Shown here: one piece after another, positions 1-9,685 of the stretch | Layout: each line of letters begins with the position of its first letter | Numbering within the stretch: the first letter of the stretch is position 1 | NCBI RefSeq assembly: GCF_036327415.1 | Contig: NZ_CP123961.1 | Location: 2,082,501 to 2,146,500, forward strand | Length of the DNA stretch: 64,000 nt | From: Bartonella grahamii subsp. shimonis | GTDB taxonomy: Bacteria > Pseudomonadota > Alphaproteobacteria > Rhizobiales > Rhizobiaceae | Direction of reading: 5' to 3' | Made by a program: the position numbers and the translations under genes | The notes under the pieces: generated by a model | The model's database searches: none | What the model was told of the DNA's origin: nothing | What the model saw: only the letters and a program-made list of their open reading frames with translations

Positions 1-606
1 GCCAAATCAGCTTACGAACAAGCCATTGCAAATGTTAACAGAGCGGATGCACAAATAGCTGCAGCACGTGCAAATATCCGAGTACTAGAAGCGCAACGAA
101 ATGAAATAGAAAGCCAAACAAAGAATTTAGAACTCTCGCGTGAAAAAGCACAACGTGATCTTGATTCGACCATTATACGAGCGCCATTTGATGGAGTTAT
201 AGGAAATTTAACAGCAAAAACGGGAGATTTTGTTGTAAATGGCCAACGTCTTGCGGCGTTAGTCCCCATACATGCACTGTATATTGAAGCAAACTACAAA
301 GAAACACAGTTGCAAAATATTCACGCAGGACAAAAAGCTTATATTACTGTTGATGCCTTCGAAAAGGAGTTTTTTACAGGAAAAGTGCTGTCTATTTCGC
401 CTGCAACAGGCGCTGTTTTTTCTCTTTTGCCTCCACAAAATGCTACCGGTAACTTTACCAAGATTATCCAGCGCATTCCCGTACGTATTTCTATTCCAGA
501 AGAAGTCTTAAAAACCGGACATATCCGAGCAGGAATGAGTGTTTCAGTGAAAATTGATACACGTACAAAGCCACAAGATAAAAGTTTCTTAATAACAAAA
601 AAGTAG
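1..606 (+). CDS. HlyD/EmrA-type membrane fusion protein, 5' truncated by window edge
   Basis: The frame is open from base 1 to the TAG at 604-606, giving the last 201 residues of a periplasmic adaptor of an EmrAB-like efflux system. The first third is an Ala/Glu/Gln-rich coiled-coil hairpin. It is followed by the lipoyl/barrel signature of HlyD proteins (TIIRAPFDGVIGNL, then GDFVVNGQ) and a beta-barrel segment (ALYIEANYKETQLQNI). Such adaptors link an inner-membrane transporter to an outer-membrane channel. The next gene is the expected EmrB-type partner but is only a remnant, so this adaptor may no longer work in its original pump. The family call is firm; the substrate is unknown. Confidence 0.85.
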   Translation, partial: AKSAYEQAIANVNRADAQIAAARANIRVLEAQRNEIESQTKNLELSREKAQRDLDSTIIRAPFDGVIGNLTAKTGDFVVNGQRLAALVPIHALYIEANYKETQLQNIHAGQKAYITVDAFEKEFFTGKVLSISPATGAVFSLLPPQNATGNFTKIIQRIPVRISIPEEVLKTGHIRAGMSVSVKIDTRTKPQDKSFLITKK

Positions 607-617
607 AAGATCTTACT

Positions 618-815
618 ATGACATCTTCCATACCAGAGCTCATACAATCTCAAGAACCCATAGGAATGCACAAAATTGTGGTTTTCATTGCTATGTCTTT
701 TGGCATGTTTATGGCAATCTTAGATATCCAAATTGTCTCCTCCTCTTTAGCTGAAATTCAAGCGGGTCTTGCAGACATTAAAATAAAAATAAAACATGAA
801 AACAGAAAGAGTTAA
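618..815 (+). pseudogene. Truncated EmrB/DHA2-type MFS transporter remnant
   Basis: The ATG lies 11 bases after the adaptor stop. The first 53 or so residues match the start of EmrB-type drug:H+ antiporters: a short cytoplasmic tail, then TM1 with the motif MFMAILDIQIVSSSLAEIQ. After residues GLAD the similarity stops and a short Lys-rich tail runs to the stop. A normal EmrB has about 500 residues and 14 membrane helices, so over 85% of the gene is missing. I see no continuation in the other frames of the 260 bases that follow. Confidence 0.75.
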
Positions 816-1081
816 AGGGAGCATGACACCTTTAAAATAAAATATAGTACCCCATTGCAATGCATAGAAATAGGAAGTACCAAGGAATGGGTTAATAACA
901 ATAATGCTTATTTTATATTACTTTAAATAAGGAAATTTTTCAGGTACGATTTATAAAGGCATTACGGTATAAAAGAGAATTTGCATGATCGGTAATTTGT
1001 AAAAAGAATCAAATTCTTGTAGAAACATGCTAAGCTATGCTAGCCTTTTTTATTTAATATTGAAAAGTACTCTTAAAATCT
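816..1081. other. Spacer between transporter remnant and M23 peptidase gene
   Basis: AT-rich, no supported gene. It presumably holds the promoter of the peptidase gene, but no clear -35/-10 pair or Shine-Dalgarno stands out before the ATG at 1082. Confidence 0.4.
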
Positions 1082-3067
1082 ATGTGGGATAACGAACAAC
1101 AAAAAAACGATCCCGGACAAGAGCCTGCTCTTATCGTTAAACGCTTGCGGCCTGCGCGCCGACAAGTCTCTGCCCGTTGGCTTACAGGAACCGTCCTGAC
1201 AGGAATCACTTCCTGCATTCTTATGGGTATTGCACTTTTTACGGCTCTTGATGAACAACAGCGATTGGTAACCCCTCCACAATGGTTTACAAAAGAAAAT
1301 CTCTCATACGCACAAGATCCTGAGGCCAATGGATATAAAGGCGATCGTATTTCTCCCACCCATGCACGACAAAGCTTTGACAGCAAACGTCAGTTTGAAC
1401 TATCGATTCTGCAAAAAAAAGGCGATGAAAAAGTCATTAAAACACAACATTTTGAATGGATTCGTATGGCTTTAGCCGAAAAGCGCCCCCAGAAATATAG
1501 CTATCCAAAATTTGATTCTTTAAGCATTCTTGCCAGTGATTCGAAAAATCAAAGCGCCAAACCACAAGATTCTGGACAGATTTATGGAGCAAAGGTTGAA
1601 ACAAAAATCACCTTACGCAGCTATGATTTTAAGGTAAATCAATTCGATTTTGACGACAACGATACGCTGACAGATGAAGAGGCACAACAAGAGGTGCAAA
1701 AAGCTGGATTTACTTTAGAAAAAAGTACCGAACTTCTTTCAGTTCTCACATTGATTGATCCTTTAAAATTAGAAGATGTATCCTCTGATTCCCAAGGTAC
1801 AGAATCCCCTGAAGTTCGCATTATTCAAGAAAATGTAACTGTTTCTCCTCAAAGTCACCGTATTGATCTGACAAAAAATTATGTTGAAGATATTATTCCT
1901 ATTCGCAAAAAACAAAAAATAGCCGATGCTTTCAAAAAAACCAGTTATACAAAAAAGCAAATTGAACAAATTGTAAAAACGCTAGAAAAAATGAGCCTTT
2001 CCGATACTCTTAAAGAGGGAAGTCTTTTACGCATTGGTATCGTGACACAAGCTGGTGAAGAAGACCATCTCGTACGCGCAAGTATCTATCAAGGGATGTA
2101 TCATGTTCTCACCGTTGCACTGAATGATAAAGGCCAATTCATTGAAAGCACAGAGCCTAAAATGTCTAAAACTCTTAAAACGGCTTTTCAGAATGGTATT
2201 CCGCATTCTTATATCAATAGTGCGCAATTACCAACAGCTTATGATGCACTCTATAGTGCATTGCTAAGCCATAATATATCACAATCTCTCTCTCATCGTC
2301 TTATTCGTCTGCTTGCCACCAATATTGACATGAAAAGTCCGATAACCCCTAATGATCAAATCGAAATATTTTATGCCGTACCACAAAGCGATAAAGAAAA
2401 CCAAAACGGCAAAAAGAACTTGAAAACAAAGGAAGCATCCAAAAACACAGATCCAGAAATTCGTTATATTAGCGCAACTTTTGGAAATACAACTTATAAA
2501 TATTACCGTTATCAATTAAAGGATGGAAGCGTTGATTATTATGATTCTGAAGGGAAGAGTTCAAAACCTTTCTTGCTACGCAAACCCACACCAAATGGGA
2601 TTTTTGGCTCCCCCTTTGGTCCACGCAAACATCCTATTTTAGGCTATGTTCGCATGCATACGGGTGTTGATTGGGTTGCTCCTAAAGGATCACCCATTAT
2701 TGCTGTAGGAGATGGTATTGTTACAAAAGTAGGCGTAACAGGCGGCTATGGAAATCACACGGAAATTCAACATGCCAATGGATATGTCAGTAGTTATTCA
2801 CACCAAAGCCGTTATGCACCAGATATCAAACCAGGCGTGAAAGTACGACAAGGACAAATCATTGGATATGTTGGAACAACAGGAATGGCAACCGGCCCCC
2901 ATTGTCATTTTGAAATCATTGTCAATGGCGTCAAAGTTGATCCCATGCGCATCCGTATACCGGATAGCAAAGCCTTAACCAATCAAGACCTACAAACATT
3001 CCTCCAAGAAAAAAACAATATTGATTCCTTGATCAACAGCCCGATAACGCCCTCTGAAGAGACTTAA
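1082..3067 (+). CDS. M23-family peptidoglycan endopeptidase, membrane anchored
   Basis: 661 residues. A Lys/Arg-rich N-terminus precedes one membrane helix at about residues 38-58, so the rest should be periplasmic. A long variable middle region (about 60-490) precedes a C-terminal lysostaphin-type LytM domain (about 500-620). All zinc ligands of an active M23 enzyme are visible: H526 and D530 in HTGVD, and H607 and H609 in GPHCHFE. The enzyme should cleave peptide cross-links during cell-wall growth or division. The downstream gene points the other way, so it is probably monocistronic. The start at 1082 is the first ATG giving a tail plus TM layout; no strong ribosome site supports it. Confidence 0.9.
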   Translation: MWDNEQQKNDPGQEPALIVKRLRPARRQVSARWLTGTVLTGITSCILMGIALFTALDEQQRLVTPPQWFTKENLSYAQDPEANGYKGDRISPTHARQSFDSKRQFELSILQKKGDEKVIKTQHFEWIRMALAEKRPQKYSYPKFDSLSILASDSKNQSAKPQDSGQIYGAKVETKITLRSYDFKVNQFDFDDNDTLTDEEAQQEVQKAGFTLEKSTELLSVLTLIDPLKLEDVSSDSQGTESPEVRIIQENVTVSPQSHRIDLTKNYVEDIIPIRKKQKIADAFKKTSYTKKQIEQIVKTLEKMSLSDTLKEGSLLRIGIVTQAGEEDHLVRASIYQGMYHVLTVALNDKGQFIESTEPKMSKTLKTAFQNGIPHSYINSAQLPTAYDALYSALLSHNISQSLSHRLIRLLATNIDMKSPITPNDQIEIFYAVPQSDKENQNGKKNLKTKEASKNTDPEIRYISATFGNTTYKYYRYQLKDGSVDYYDSEGKSSKPFLLRKPTPNGIFGSPFGPRKHPILGYVRMHTGVDWVAPKGSPIIAVGDGIVTKVGVTGGYGNHTEIQHANGYVSSYSHQSRYAPDIKPGVKVRQGQIIGYVGTTGMATGPHCHFEIIVNGVKVDPMRIRIPDSKALTNQDLQTFLQEKNNIDSLINSPITPSEET

Positions 3068-3912
3068 AGCATGAAAGAATCTGCATTTTTACGACTCAAA
3101 ATATCTAAAAATATGCTTTAGCGCTTATTTTTCTCAAAGAGATTTCCGCACTTTAAATATCTGTAAAGAATACGCCGAAATATGCCACCACCCAAGGTCG
3201 CATAACGTCGCATAACAATGATTAAAAATAAAACATCCTCCCCTTTTGAGGTTTACGCACAATAGAAAAGTGCAAAATATGAAACCCAAAAAAGCTAACT
3301 CTTCTTATTTATTTTATCAAAACGATAAAAATCCCCTTATTTTCCATGCAATAAAATCTTAATAAAAGGTGAGTTCTTCTAAAGAACGAAGATTCTAAAA
3401 CCCATATCATTCTATAAACAACCCAACTTCTTGTTGAATAGTCCACCTGTTGAATGCTTATGCTATTCATAGCCCTAAAGAACGGTGTTTCATGAATTTT
3501 ATGAGCAAGTTTTACCTAAGAATATTCGTTACACAATTTTACAAAACACCACATATTGTAAGTTTCACATGCCTTACACAAAATAACAAAACTTAAAAAA
3601 ACAATCTCTTGGCAAAGAAATAGAGCTTACTAATATAAGTATTGGCTAAAGAAGCTCTTATTCAAAATAAATTTAAATTTTAACTTAAGCACTTCAAAGC
3701 TATAAAACATACAAAAAAGGAGAATTTTAAAAGCCGATAATCGGAGTCAACAAAGCGAAAAACAAAGAGACCAACGAATGAAGAAGCAAAGTTGCTTCTC
3801 TTGAAGACAATTGACAATCTGATATGAATAGCGCTGTGTTCGCATTATCTAAGTCATATTTTATTCTCATTTTTATTAAAACGAACAAGCAGAGAAAAAA
3901 AGTTTATCCTTT
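3068..3912. other. Long AT-rich spacer with one dispersed R1 motif
   Basis: No supported ORF or RNA gene. One copy of the dispersed R1 motif (CTAAAGAACGGTGTTTCATG) lies at about 3473-3495. A related degenerate stretch (AAAGAACGAAGATTC) is at about 3381. The spacer separates a plus-strand gene from a minus-strand gene, so it should contain terminators, but I see no clean hairpin plus T-run. Confidence 0.4.
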
Positions 3913-5373
3913 TTAAAAATCAGTCAGAGCTTTTTTTGAACTATTCATTGTGAGTTTTGGCAAAGGAATAACAATCTTTGTGCCTCCTAAAGCAGAAGTT
4001 TCAAACAGAGGTTTTTCACCAAATTGCATACAGAGCTGTTCCACGACCACACGACCAAGTCCTGTTTTTTGTTCTAAAGTTTGACTTTTCATTCCTACGC
4101 CATCATCTTCTACAATGAGCATCAATTGTCCATCTTTCTGGGGACCAAAGGAGATATAAATATGACCCGTACGTTGATTAGGAAAGGCATGTTTTAAGGA
4201 ATTTGTCAGCAGTTCACCAAGGATAATTCCAAGTGTTGTCGCATCTCTTGAAGACAGACGACACTCTTTAAAGTCCGTGTGAATGGTGATGTTTTCGCGC
4301 AATTCAAAAGGGACAGCCAATTCTACATCATGCACAACAGAACTGAGAAACTCTGCCAATAAAGTTGTTTCCATATCATCACTTAAGCGCAAACGACGAT
4401 GTGCTGTAGAAATTGTCTGAATACGATCACGTGCAGCTCCTAGAACAGAACGTACCTCTTCATTTTTGCTCCGGTTTAACTGAAGTCCCAGTAAAGAAGA
4501 CACCGTCCCAAGAGAGTTGCCAATGCGATGGCTTGCATCCTGCAACAACATTTCAACCCGTTGGCGTTCTTTTTCAGCGTGATTGCGTGCTCTTTCTAAT
4601 TCTTGAGTTCGTTCTTTCACGCGGGCTTCCAGAGCAATATTTTCACTATGAAGCAGCAATTGATACAATTTTAAAGAGCGCACATCACGATGAAAACGAT
4701 TAATAACAAAATAGGCAGAAATAAAGGTACTCACAACGGAAACAATAGCCGCCAAAGTTAAAGCAGCCCGCATCAATGCGATACCCTCACGCTGTTTTTG
4801 TCGCACCACATCATCCCCATTAATAAAGCTTGTCATCAATTGAGCTAAACGTGCCACAGGAATCTTTGATACCTCCAAAGAGGCAGCATGAGAAGGTTGT
4901 TCAGGAATCGCATCAAGAGCATGCATATGGGCATTCATAAATTCTTTTCGTGCTTCAACCTCTTTTTTAAAAGCCGTAAACCATTCATACCATTGCGGAT
5001 GCGCATAAACAATAAGTGCGATATAATCGAGAATATCTCCTAACTCCCGCTCTGCATTTTCAAAACGTATTTTATCTTCCGCCTTGCGCGTTTTTACATA
5101 GCTGCGATCAGCAACAGCCATATCAATCAAGCTAATAAGGACCAAATCAGCCTGTTCGCGCAATTCTGAACTTGTATTCAACTGCGCGACTTCTCGATCA
5201 ACGGCATTTGAAAGCAACATAATAAAAACCGATGCCAAAAGAGCCATAACAAGAGAAACAACAATCGCTACCCACCGCCAATGTGATATCGTTGCATCAG
5301 AAGAAGGCATTTGAGGCATCAAATTTGTCTTTGTTGTCATAGAATGTCCATTGGCGAACTTGAAAGTCGTCAT
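3913..5373 (-). CDS. HisKA_2-type sensor histidine kinase of the general stress response locus
   Basis: 486 residues. Two membrane helices (about 34-57 and 205-225) flank a periplasmic CHASE3-like sensing region. A coiled-coil (about 245-270) leads to the HisKA_2 phosphoacceptor motif DASHRIGNSLGTVSSLL with H282. The HATPase_c domain follows, with N-box ELLTNSLKHAF and G-box VEDDGVGM. HisKA_2/HWE kinases are the usual phosphodonors for PhyR in Alphaproteobacteria, and this gene lies directly downstream of ecfG on the same strand, so control of PhyR is the likely role (inference). A second ATG at 5340 is an alternative start; neither has a good Shine-Dalgarno. Confidence 0.85.
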   Translation of the reverse strand: MTTFKFANGHSMTTKTNLMPQMPSSDATISHWRWVAIVVSLVMALLASVFIMLLSNAVDREVAQLNTSSELREQADLVLISLIDMAVADRSYVKTRKAEDKIRFENAERELGDILDYIALIVYAHPQWYEWFTAFKKEVEARKEFMNAHMHALDAIPEQPSHAASLEVSKIPVARLAQLMTSFINGDDVVRQKQREGIALMRAALTLAAIVSVVSTFISAYFVINRFHRDVRSLKLYQLLLHSENIALEARVKERTQELERARNHAEKERQRVEMLLQDASHRIGNSLGTVSSLLGLQLNRSKNEEVRSVLGAARDRIQTISTAHRRLRLSDDMETTLLAEFLSSVVHDVELAVPFELRENITIHTDFKECRLSSRDATTLGIILGELLTNSLKHAFPNQRTGHIYISFGPQKDGQLMLIVEDDGVGMKSQTLEQKTGLGRVVVEQLCMQFGEKPLFETSALGGTKIVIPLPKLTMNSSKKALTDF

Positions 5374-5565
5374 TTTTCAGTACAAAGGAAGGCAACCTTA
5401 TGGAACATAAAACCCAAAGCCCGTGAAAGAATTTCATACAGGCTTTTTTTGTGTTCCTAAGGATACACGCCAAACACTCTGAACTTCCTCAGATACTGAC
5501 TTTACTGTAATAGCTATAACGGGAATAAAAAAAACAAGACTATCCATCATAATTATTATGCTTTT

Positions 5566-6144
5566 TTAGCCGTTAAATGAACACAATGTACTCCCCGCTG
5601 AATAAGAATCGGGACCATAATCAGACTCACCATCCACCTTGAGAAGTTCTTGTAATCGATTACGCGCCCGACTCACACGGCTTTTGATGGTTCCAACAGC
5701 ACAACCACAAATAGCCGCAGCATCTTCATAAGAAAACCCCGATGCACCAATGAGAATAATGGCTTCTCTTTGATCGGCAGAAAGCAAATTTAAGGCTTTT
5801 TTGAAATCTTGCAAATCAAGCGATCCATATTGAGCAGGATGAACAGCAACATTTTGAGTAAACACGCCGTCGGTATCTTGAACTTCTCTTCCCTTTTTGC
5901 GCATTTGACTATAAAATTCATTGCGCAAAATGGTAAAAAGCCAAGCTTTAAGATTGGTTCCCATCTCAAAACTATCTTGCTTAGCCCACGCTTTCATAAC
6001 CGTATCTTGGACTAAATCTTCGGCTTTATCGTGCTTGCCACTTAAAGAAACAGCAAAAGCTCGTAAAGCCGGCAACATCAAAAGGAGTTCTTGTTTAAAA
6101 TTTTTCGCGCACTTTGACATAAAGGATTCAAACCTTTTCCACAT
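5566..6144 (-). CDS. ecfG: ECF sigma factor, EcfG family (general stress response)
   Basis: 192 residues if started at 6144. An ATG at 6120 (MSKCAKNFKQEL), 7 bases after the nepR stop, is the more natural start and would give 184. Sigma region 2 (about 20-85) contains the HDKAEDLVQDTVMKAW and FTILRNEFYSQMRK motifs. Region 4 (about 120-180) contains LSADQREAIILIGASGFSYEDAA followed by GTIKSRVSRARNRL. This is the EcfG/SigT type that directs RNA polymerase to stress genes and is held inactive by NepR. It lies immediately after nepR in an operon, the standard alphaproteobacterial arrangement. The C-terminal 20 residues are poorly conserved. Confidence 0.93.
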   Translation of the reverse strand: MWKRFESFMSKCAKNFKQELLLMLPALRAFAVSLSGKHDKAEDLVQDTVMKAWAKQDSFEMGTNLKAWLFTILRNEFYSQMRKKGREVQDTDGVFTQNVAVHPAQYGSLDLQDFKKALNLLSADQREAIILIGASGFSYEDAAAICGCAVGTIKSRVSRARNRLQELLKVDGESDYGPDSYSAGSTLCSFNG

Positions 6145-6331
6145 TGTTTAAGCTAAATTGCTCTGCGCGCTCCAACCTTTCTAAAAGCTCGAGCAAACGC
6201 CGTGGTAGCGCTTCTTCCTGAATTTCCATGTAAAATTGGCGTAATTTCCGTGCTATTTCGCTATTGACCCCGAGAAGATCATCTCCAACTGTAAATTGTG
6301 TGGTGAGATTTTTTTCATCACGGTCGTTCAT
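6128..6331 (-). CDS. nepR: NepR anti-sigma factor
   Basis: 67 residues. The core VNSEIARKLRQFYMEIQEEA followed by LPRRLLELLERLE is the two-helix NepR signature that binds EcfG, or alternatively phosphorylated PhyR. The family is normally about 60 residues. The start is supported by a strong AGGGGGAT ribosome site 6 bases upstream. It is transcribed divergently from phyR and overlaps or abuts ecfG, so the two are translationally linked. The 168-base divergent region contains GGAAC on both strands (see the separate entry). Confidence 0.93.
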   Translation of the reverse strand: MNDRDEKNLTTQFTVGDDLLGVNSEIARKLRQFYMEIQEEALPRRLLELLERLERAEQFSLNNVEKV

Positions 6332-6403
6332 TTTTCATCCCCCTAATCCATATAATATCAGTAGCACCGCGAAGAATTTTTCGCCTTATGGTTGTAAATA
6401 TAG

Positions 6404-6460
6404 CTGTCGGTAAAAAGTTCCATACAAATCAAGGAACTTTTTTATCTATTGAGAATTTCA
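6404..6460. promoter_or_regulatory. Divergent nepR/phyR control region with inverted GGAAC motifs
   Basis: AAAAAGTTCC (6412-6421) and GGAACTTTTT (6433-6442) form a perfect 10-base inverted repeat with an 11-base spacer, so GGAAC reads outward on both strands. EcfG-dependent promoters are known for a GGAAC -35 box, which would fit autoregulation in both directions. I cannot see the usual CGTT -10 box at 16-17 bases in either direction. A simple hairpin or another operator therefore remains possible. Confidence 0.45.
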
Positions 6461-6499
6461 ACCAACAAAATGCTTGAAAGGTCAAAGGAGTTATAAATT

Positions 6500-7294
6500 A
6501 TGTCATTATCAACGCGCATTGCCCCGCATCTTCCCTATCTTCGGCGTTTTGCCCGCTCTGTCACTGGTAGCCAATCCTCTGGCGATGCTTATGTGTCAGC
6601 GATGTTGGAAGCACTCATTGCCGATATTTCCATTTTTCCCAAAGCATCCAGTGACCGAATTGGTACCTATTGGCTTTTTTGTCATCTTTTTGACCAAACC
6701 ACACCGAACATCCCTGAACCTCTGCCCCAATTTGGTCTTGAACAAAAAACCAGTGCCAAATTATCCTATCTCACGCCCCGTGCACGCCAAGCATTTTTGC
6801 TCATTGCCGTTGAAGGATTTCATGAACAAGAAGCCAGTGAAATCATGAATCTGGATACGAAAGAATTCCGCAAGCTTCTCAACCAAGCATCCATTGATAT
6901 TTCTCAACAAATTGCCACTGAAGTAATGATTATTGAAGATGAACCTCTTATTGCGCTTGATATTGAGCAAATGGTAGAAAGCCTGGGTCATCATGTTGTA
7001 GGAATAGCGCGCACGCGTGATGAAGCTGTCATCATGTATCATAAGAAAAAACCACGGTTGATTTTAGCTGATATTCAATTAGCCGATAACAGTTCAGGTA
7101 TTGATGCGGTCAACGAGATTTTGAAAAATGAGCATATACCAGTGATTTTCATCACGGCTTTTCCCGAAAGGCTGCTGACCGGCGAGCGTCCAGAACCAAC
7201 TTTTTTAGTAACCAAACCTTTTAACCCTGATATGGTGAAAGCGCTTATTTCCCAAGCTTTATTTTTTCAAGAGAATGCTTCTAAAGCGGCTTAG
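6500..7294 (+). CDS. phyR: PhyR response regulator (sigma-factor mimic plus receiver)
   Basis: 264 residues. The N-terminal sigma-like domain (about 1-135) mimics EcfG regions 2 and 4 (LSYLTPRARQAFLLIAVEGF). The C-terminal receiver domain (about 140-258) has the acidic pair E146/D147, phosphoacceptor D191 (ILADIQL), T219 and K239 (VTKPF). When phosphorylated, PhyR exposes the sigma-like domain, binds NepR and releases EcfG. An AAAGGAG ribosome site supports the ATG at 6500. It is divergent from nepR-ecfG and is followed after 22 bases by a second kinase gene, probably in the same transcript. Confidence 0.95.
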   Translation: MSLSTRIAPHLPYLRRFARSVTGSQSSGDAYVSAMLEALIADISIFPKASSDRIGTYWLFCHLFDQTTPNIPEPLPQFGLEQKTSAKLSYLTPRARQAFLLIAVEGFHEQEASEIMNLDTKEFRKLLNQASIDISQQIATEVMIIEDEPLIALDIEQMVESLGHHVVGIARTRDEAVIMYHKKKPRLILADIQLADNSSGIDAVNEILKNEHIPVIFITAFPERLLTGERPEPTFLVTKPFNPDMVKALISQALFFQENASKAA

Positions 7295-7316
7295 AACAGA
7301 GTAACATCTTAAAATT

Positions 7317-8330
7317 ATGATCGTTACGCCTCTTTCAAAGCCTCCCGTTGATAGATCTCATATGAATGCGCTCATGCAAGCGATTCGTGGTGCTGATATT
7401 TGTGTTCTCTATCAGGCAACAAATCTGGTTTATTTATGGGCTGAAAACTTGCCCCACCATTTGCACAATAAATGGCGGGTTGGTTGCCGTGACAGCGACT
7501 TTTTTTCGCTTGACCTTGCAGACAATATGGAAACCATCAAACTGCAAGTTTTAGCGAGTGGCAAAATGCAAACTGTTGAAGCACGTTTTGAAGATACAAA
7601 CAAACAAGAGATTTGGTACAAATTTTCTATTGATTGCCACCGCAATGATAATGGAGATATTATCGGTATTATCACCACCGGTGTTAATATTTCCGGCTTA
7701 CGCCGTCGTGAACAAGTGCTTAAAATCCTTCTTCGCGAAGTCAGTCACCGTTCTAAAAATCTTCTAGCGATCATTCAAAGTATTGCCAGCCAAACCGCCC
7801 GCTATACTGAATCTCTTCAGGTTTTCTTACGCAAATTTCAAGGTCGTCTTCATTCTCTTTCTCACTCTCAAGATCTGATCACTGATTCCGATTGGCGTGG
7901 TGCTCAATTTCGCGAATTGATCCAAACGCAAGCTTTAGGCTATTTTATGAAAGAAACAGAGCGTTTTTCACTTGAAGGCGCAGATCCTTATCTTTTTCCC
8001 AATGCCGCTTTGCATATTGGTTTGGCTTTTCATGAACTGATTGTCAATTCTCTTTCTTTTGGAGCCCTTTCTCAAGAAAAGGGAAGCATCTGTGTACGCT
8101 GTGAAATTGAAACAAAACTGAATGGCAAAATGCAACTTATTATCACTTGGCATGAAAATTTTGAATCTGGCCTCCCTCCCACAAACAATAAAAAAGCCTG
8201 TTTTGGTAGTGCCGTTCTCGAAAAAATCGTTCCCATTTCCGTAAATGGTTCAGCTTCCCTCAAATTGACAAAAGAAGGCATTGTCTATTGCCTCTCTGTT
8301 CCGGATACTTATTTTGATATTTTTTCTTAA
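7317..8330 (+). CDS. HWE-family soluble histidine kinase with PAS domain
   Basis: 337 residues, no membrane helix. A PAS-like sensor (about 15-130) ends in IIGIITTGVNISGLRRREQ. The HWE kinase core follows, with REVSHRSKNLLAIIQSIASQ (H144 predicted phosphoacceptor), and then a short HATPase region with the N-box LAFHELIVNSLSFGAL. HWE/HisKA_2 kinases commonly phosphorylate PhyR, and this gene is 22 bases downstream of phyR, so a cytoplasmic input is likely. The C-terminal ATP-binding lobe is divergent: the usual DxGxG box is replaced around ITWHENFESGLPP, so catalytic activity should be tested. Confidence 0.85.
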   Translation: MIVTPLSKPPVDRSHMNALMQAIRGADICVLYQATNLVYLWAENLPHHLHNKWRVGCRDSDFFSLDLADNMETIKLQVLASGKMQTVEARFEDTNKQEIWYKFSIDCHRNDNGDIIGIITTGVNISGLRRREQVLKILLREVSHRSKNLLAIIQSIASQTARYTESLQVFLRKFQGRLHSLSHSQDLITDSDWRGAQFRELIQTQALGYFMKETERFSLEGADPYLFPNAALHIGLAFHELIVNSLSFGALSQEKGSICVRCEIETKLNGKMQLIITWHENFESGLPPTNNKKACFGSAVLEKIVPISVNGSASLKLTKEGIVYCLSVPDTYFDIFS

Positions 8331-9200
8331 AAGAGCATTTCAAACACTAAACAAGAGAAGTTTCCCCTTTTCAGCAAAATTTCTCATCTATTCTATTAAG
8401 CACAAAGATATTTTCCAACCTCTTTAAAGCAACCTCTATAGTTCTCTACTCATTTTCCAAAACCTTAACGATAAAAACTTAACCGCATATAAAGTCCATT
8501 CCCACTATCAATCAATTTCCCTCCCTCATATAACCGCATATTTTAAGACAGAAATAAAAACGATAAAGAGCAAACCGTTTCAGCTTTTATATGCCAAATC
8601 AAAGCAAGCCTATCCCCCATCTCTTTTTATGTAATTTTCGCAATGCGCATACAATTTCATTTTAGCAGAATATGAAATTTCAAGGAGTAAAGCCAACATC
8701 CCTCATCACTCTTCAGTTTTACGGGCTTAAAGCATCCACGAAAACGGCAATTAACTGATGAAAATACACATTTTATGCTTTTATTTATCGCATTCTTTAA
8801 TGGATATATGCTCTTCAGGTACAAAAAGACATCCTACAACAGAATACACTTGTATCTCTCATTTATGCACTCTTTTTAATATTTCCCAGCGCATCCACAC
8901 TCATTTCAAAACAGCGTCTGTAAATAAGATATAATAGCCTTTGTAAAGTAAACCATCAAGCATGCCCCTTTTCACTCCACATCCTCCTTTACCTTCATGC
9001 CCCTTTTTACTTCATAAAAGTAGTAGCCAAGCATCATAATACCATCTGTCCCTCATGTTGCAACAGCCCTTGACCTTTGAGAGCATTCATAAGAGGCATT
9101 TTAGTCTTTTTTTCAAATATTTCTCACCAACATAAAACCCACACACTCCCTTTTATGACGTGCAAACCAATGATTTTGATTAATTCACTATAGAACAGCA
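8331..9200. other. Long spacer without recognised gene
   Basis: About 870 bases, AT-rich, with frequent stops in all frames that I followed. No tRNA-like clover-leaf, clear terminator or known repeat found. Confidence 0.4.
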
Positions 9201-9594
9201 TCTCAAAGGGGGAAGCACATCTTAAAGGGGGAAGCACATCTTAAAGGGGGAAGCACATCTTAAAGGGGGAAGCACATCTTAAAGGGGGAAGCACATCTTA
9301 AAGGCACATCTTAAAGGGGGAAGCACATCTTAAAGGGGGAAGCACATCTTAAAGGGGGAAGCACATCTTAAAGGGGGAAGCACATCTTAAAGGGGGAAGC
9401 ACATCTTAAAGGGGAAGCACATCTAGAAGCACATCTTAAAGGGAAGCACATCTAAAGGAAGCACATCTTAAAGGGGGAAGCACATCTTAAAGGGGGAAGC
9501 ACATCTTAAAGGGGGAAGCACATCTTAAAGGGGGAAGCACATCTTAAAGGGGGAAGCACATCTTAAAGGGGGAAGCACATCTTAAAGGGGGAAC
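9201..9594. repeat. 19-bp minisatellite (about 20 copies)
   Basis: Head-to-tail copies of AAAGGGGGAAGCACATCTT fill about 395 bases. Most copies are identical. A block at about 9409-9470 carries shortened units (AAAGGGGAAGC, AAAGGGAAGC, AAAGGAAGC), so deletions inside units have been propagated. There are no unique spacers, so it is not a CRISPR array. It ends 90 bases before the next gene. Confidence 0.95.
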
Positions 9595-9685
9595 TAAAAA
9601 ACTCTGAAAACGTTTAACAATGAAGAAGCCCCTAGGCTGACAAATTGGGGGCCGCGCTGTCAACCTCTCATTTGGAAAATAATTG

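Noticed and set aside
5410..5452. Plus-strand terminator AAGCC/GGCTT with T-run
   Set aside because: It folds, but no plus-strand gene ends near it. It may be part of the kinase promoter region, so I did not list it as a feature.
9201..9594. CRISPR array
   Set aside because: Units are contiguous with no unique spacers, and no cas genes are nearby. The same applies to 18549-18775 and 44395-44860.
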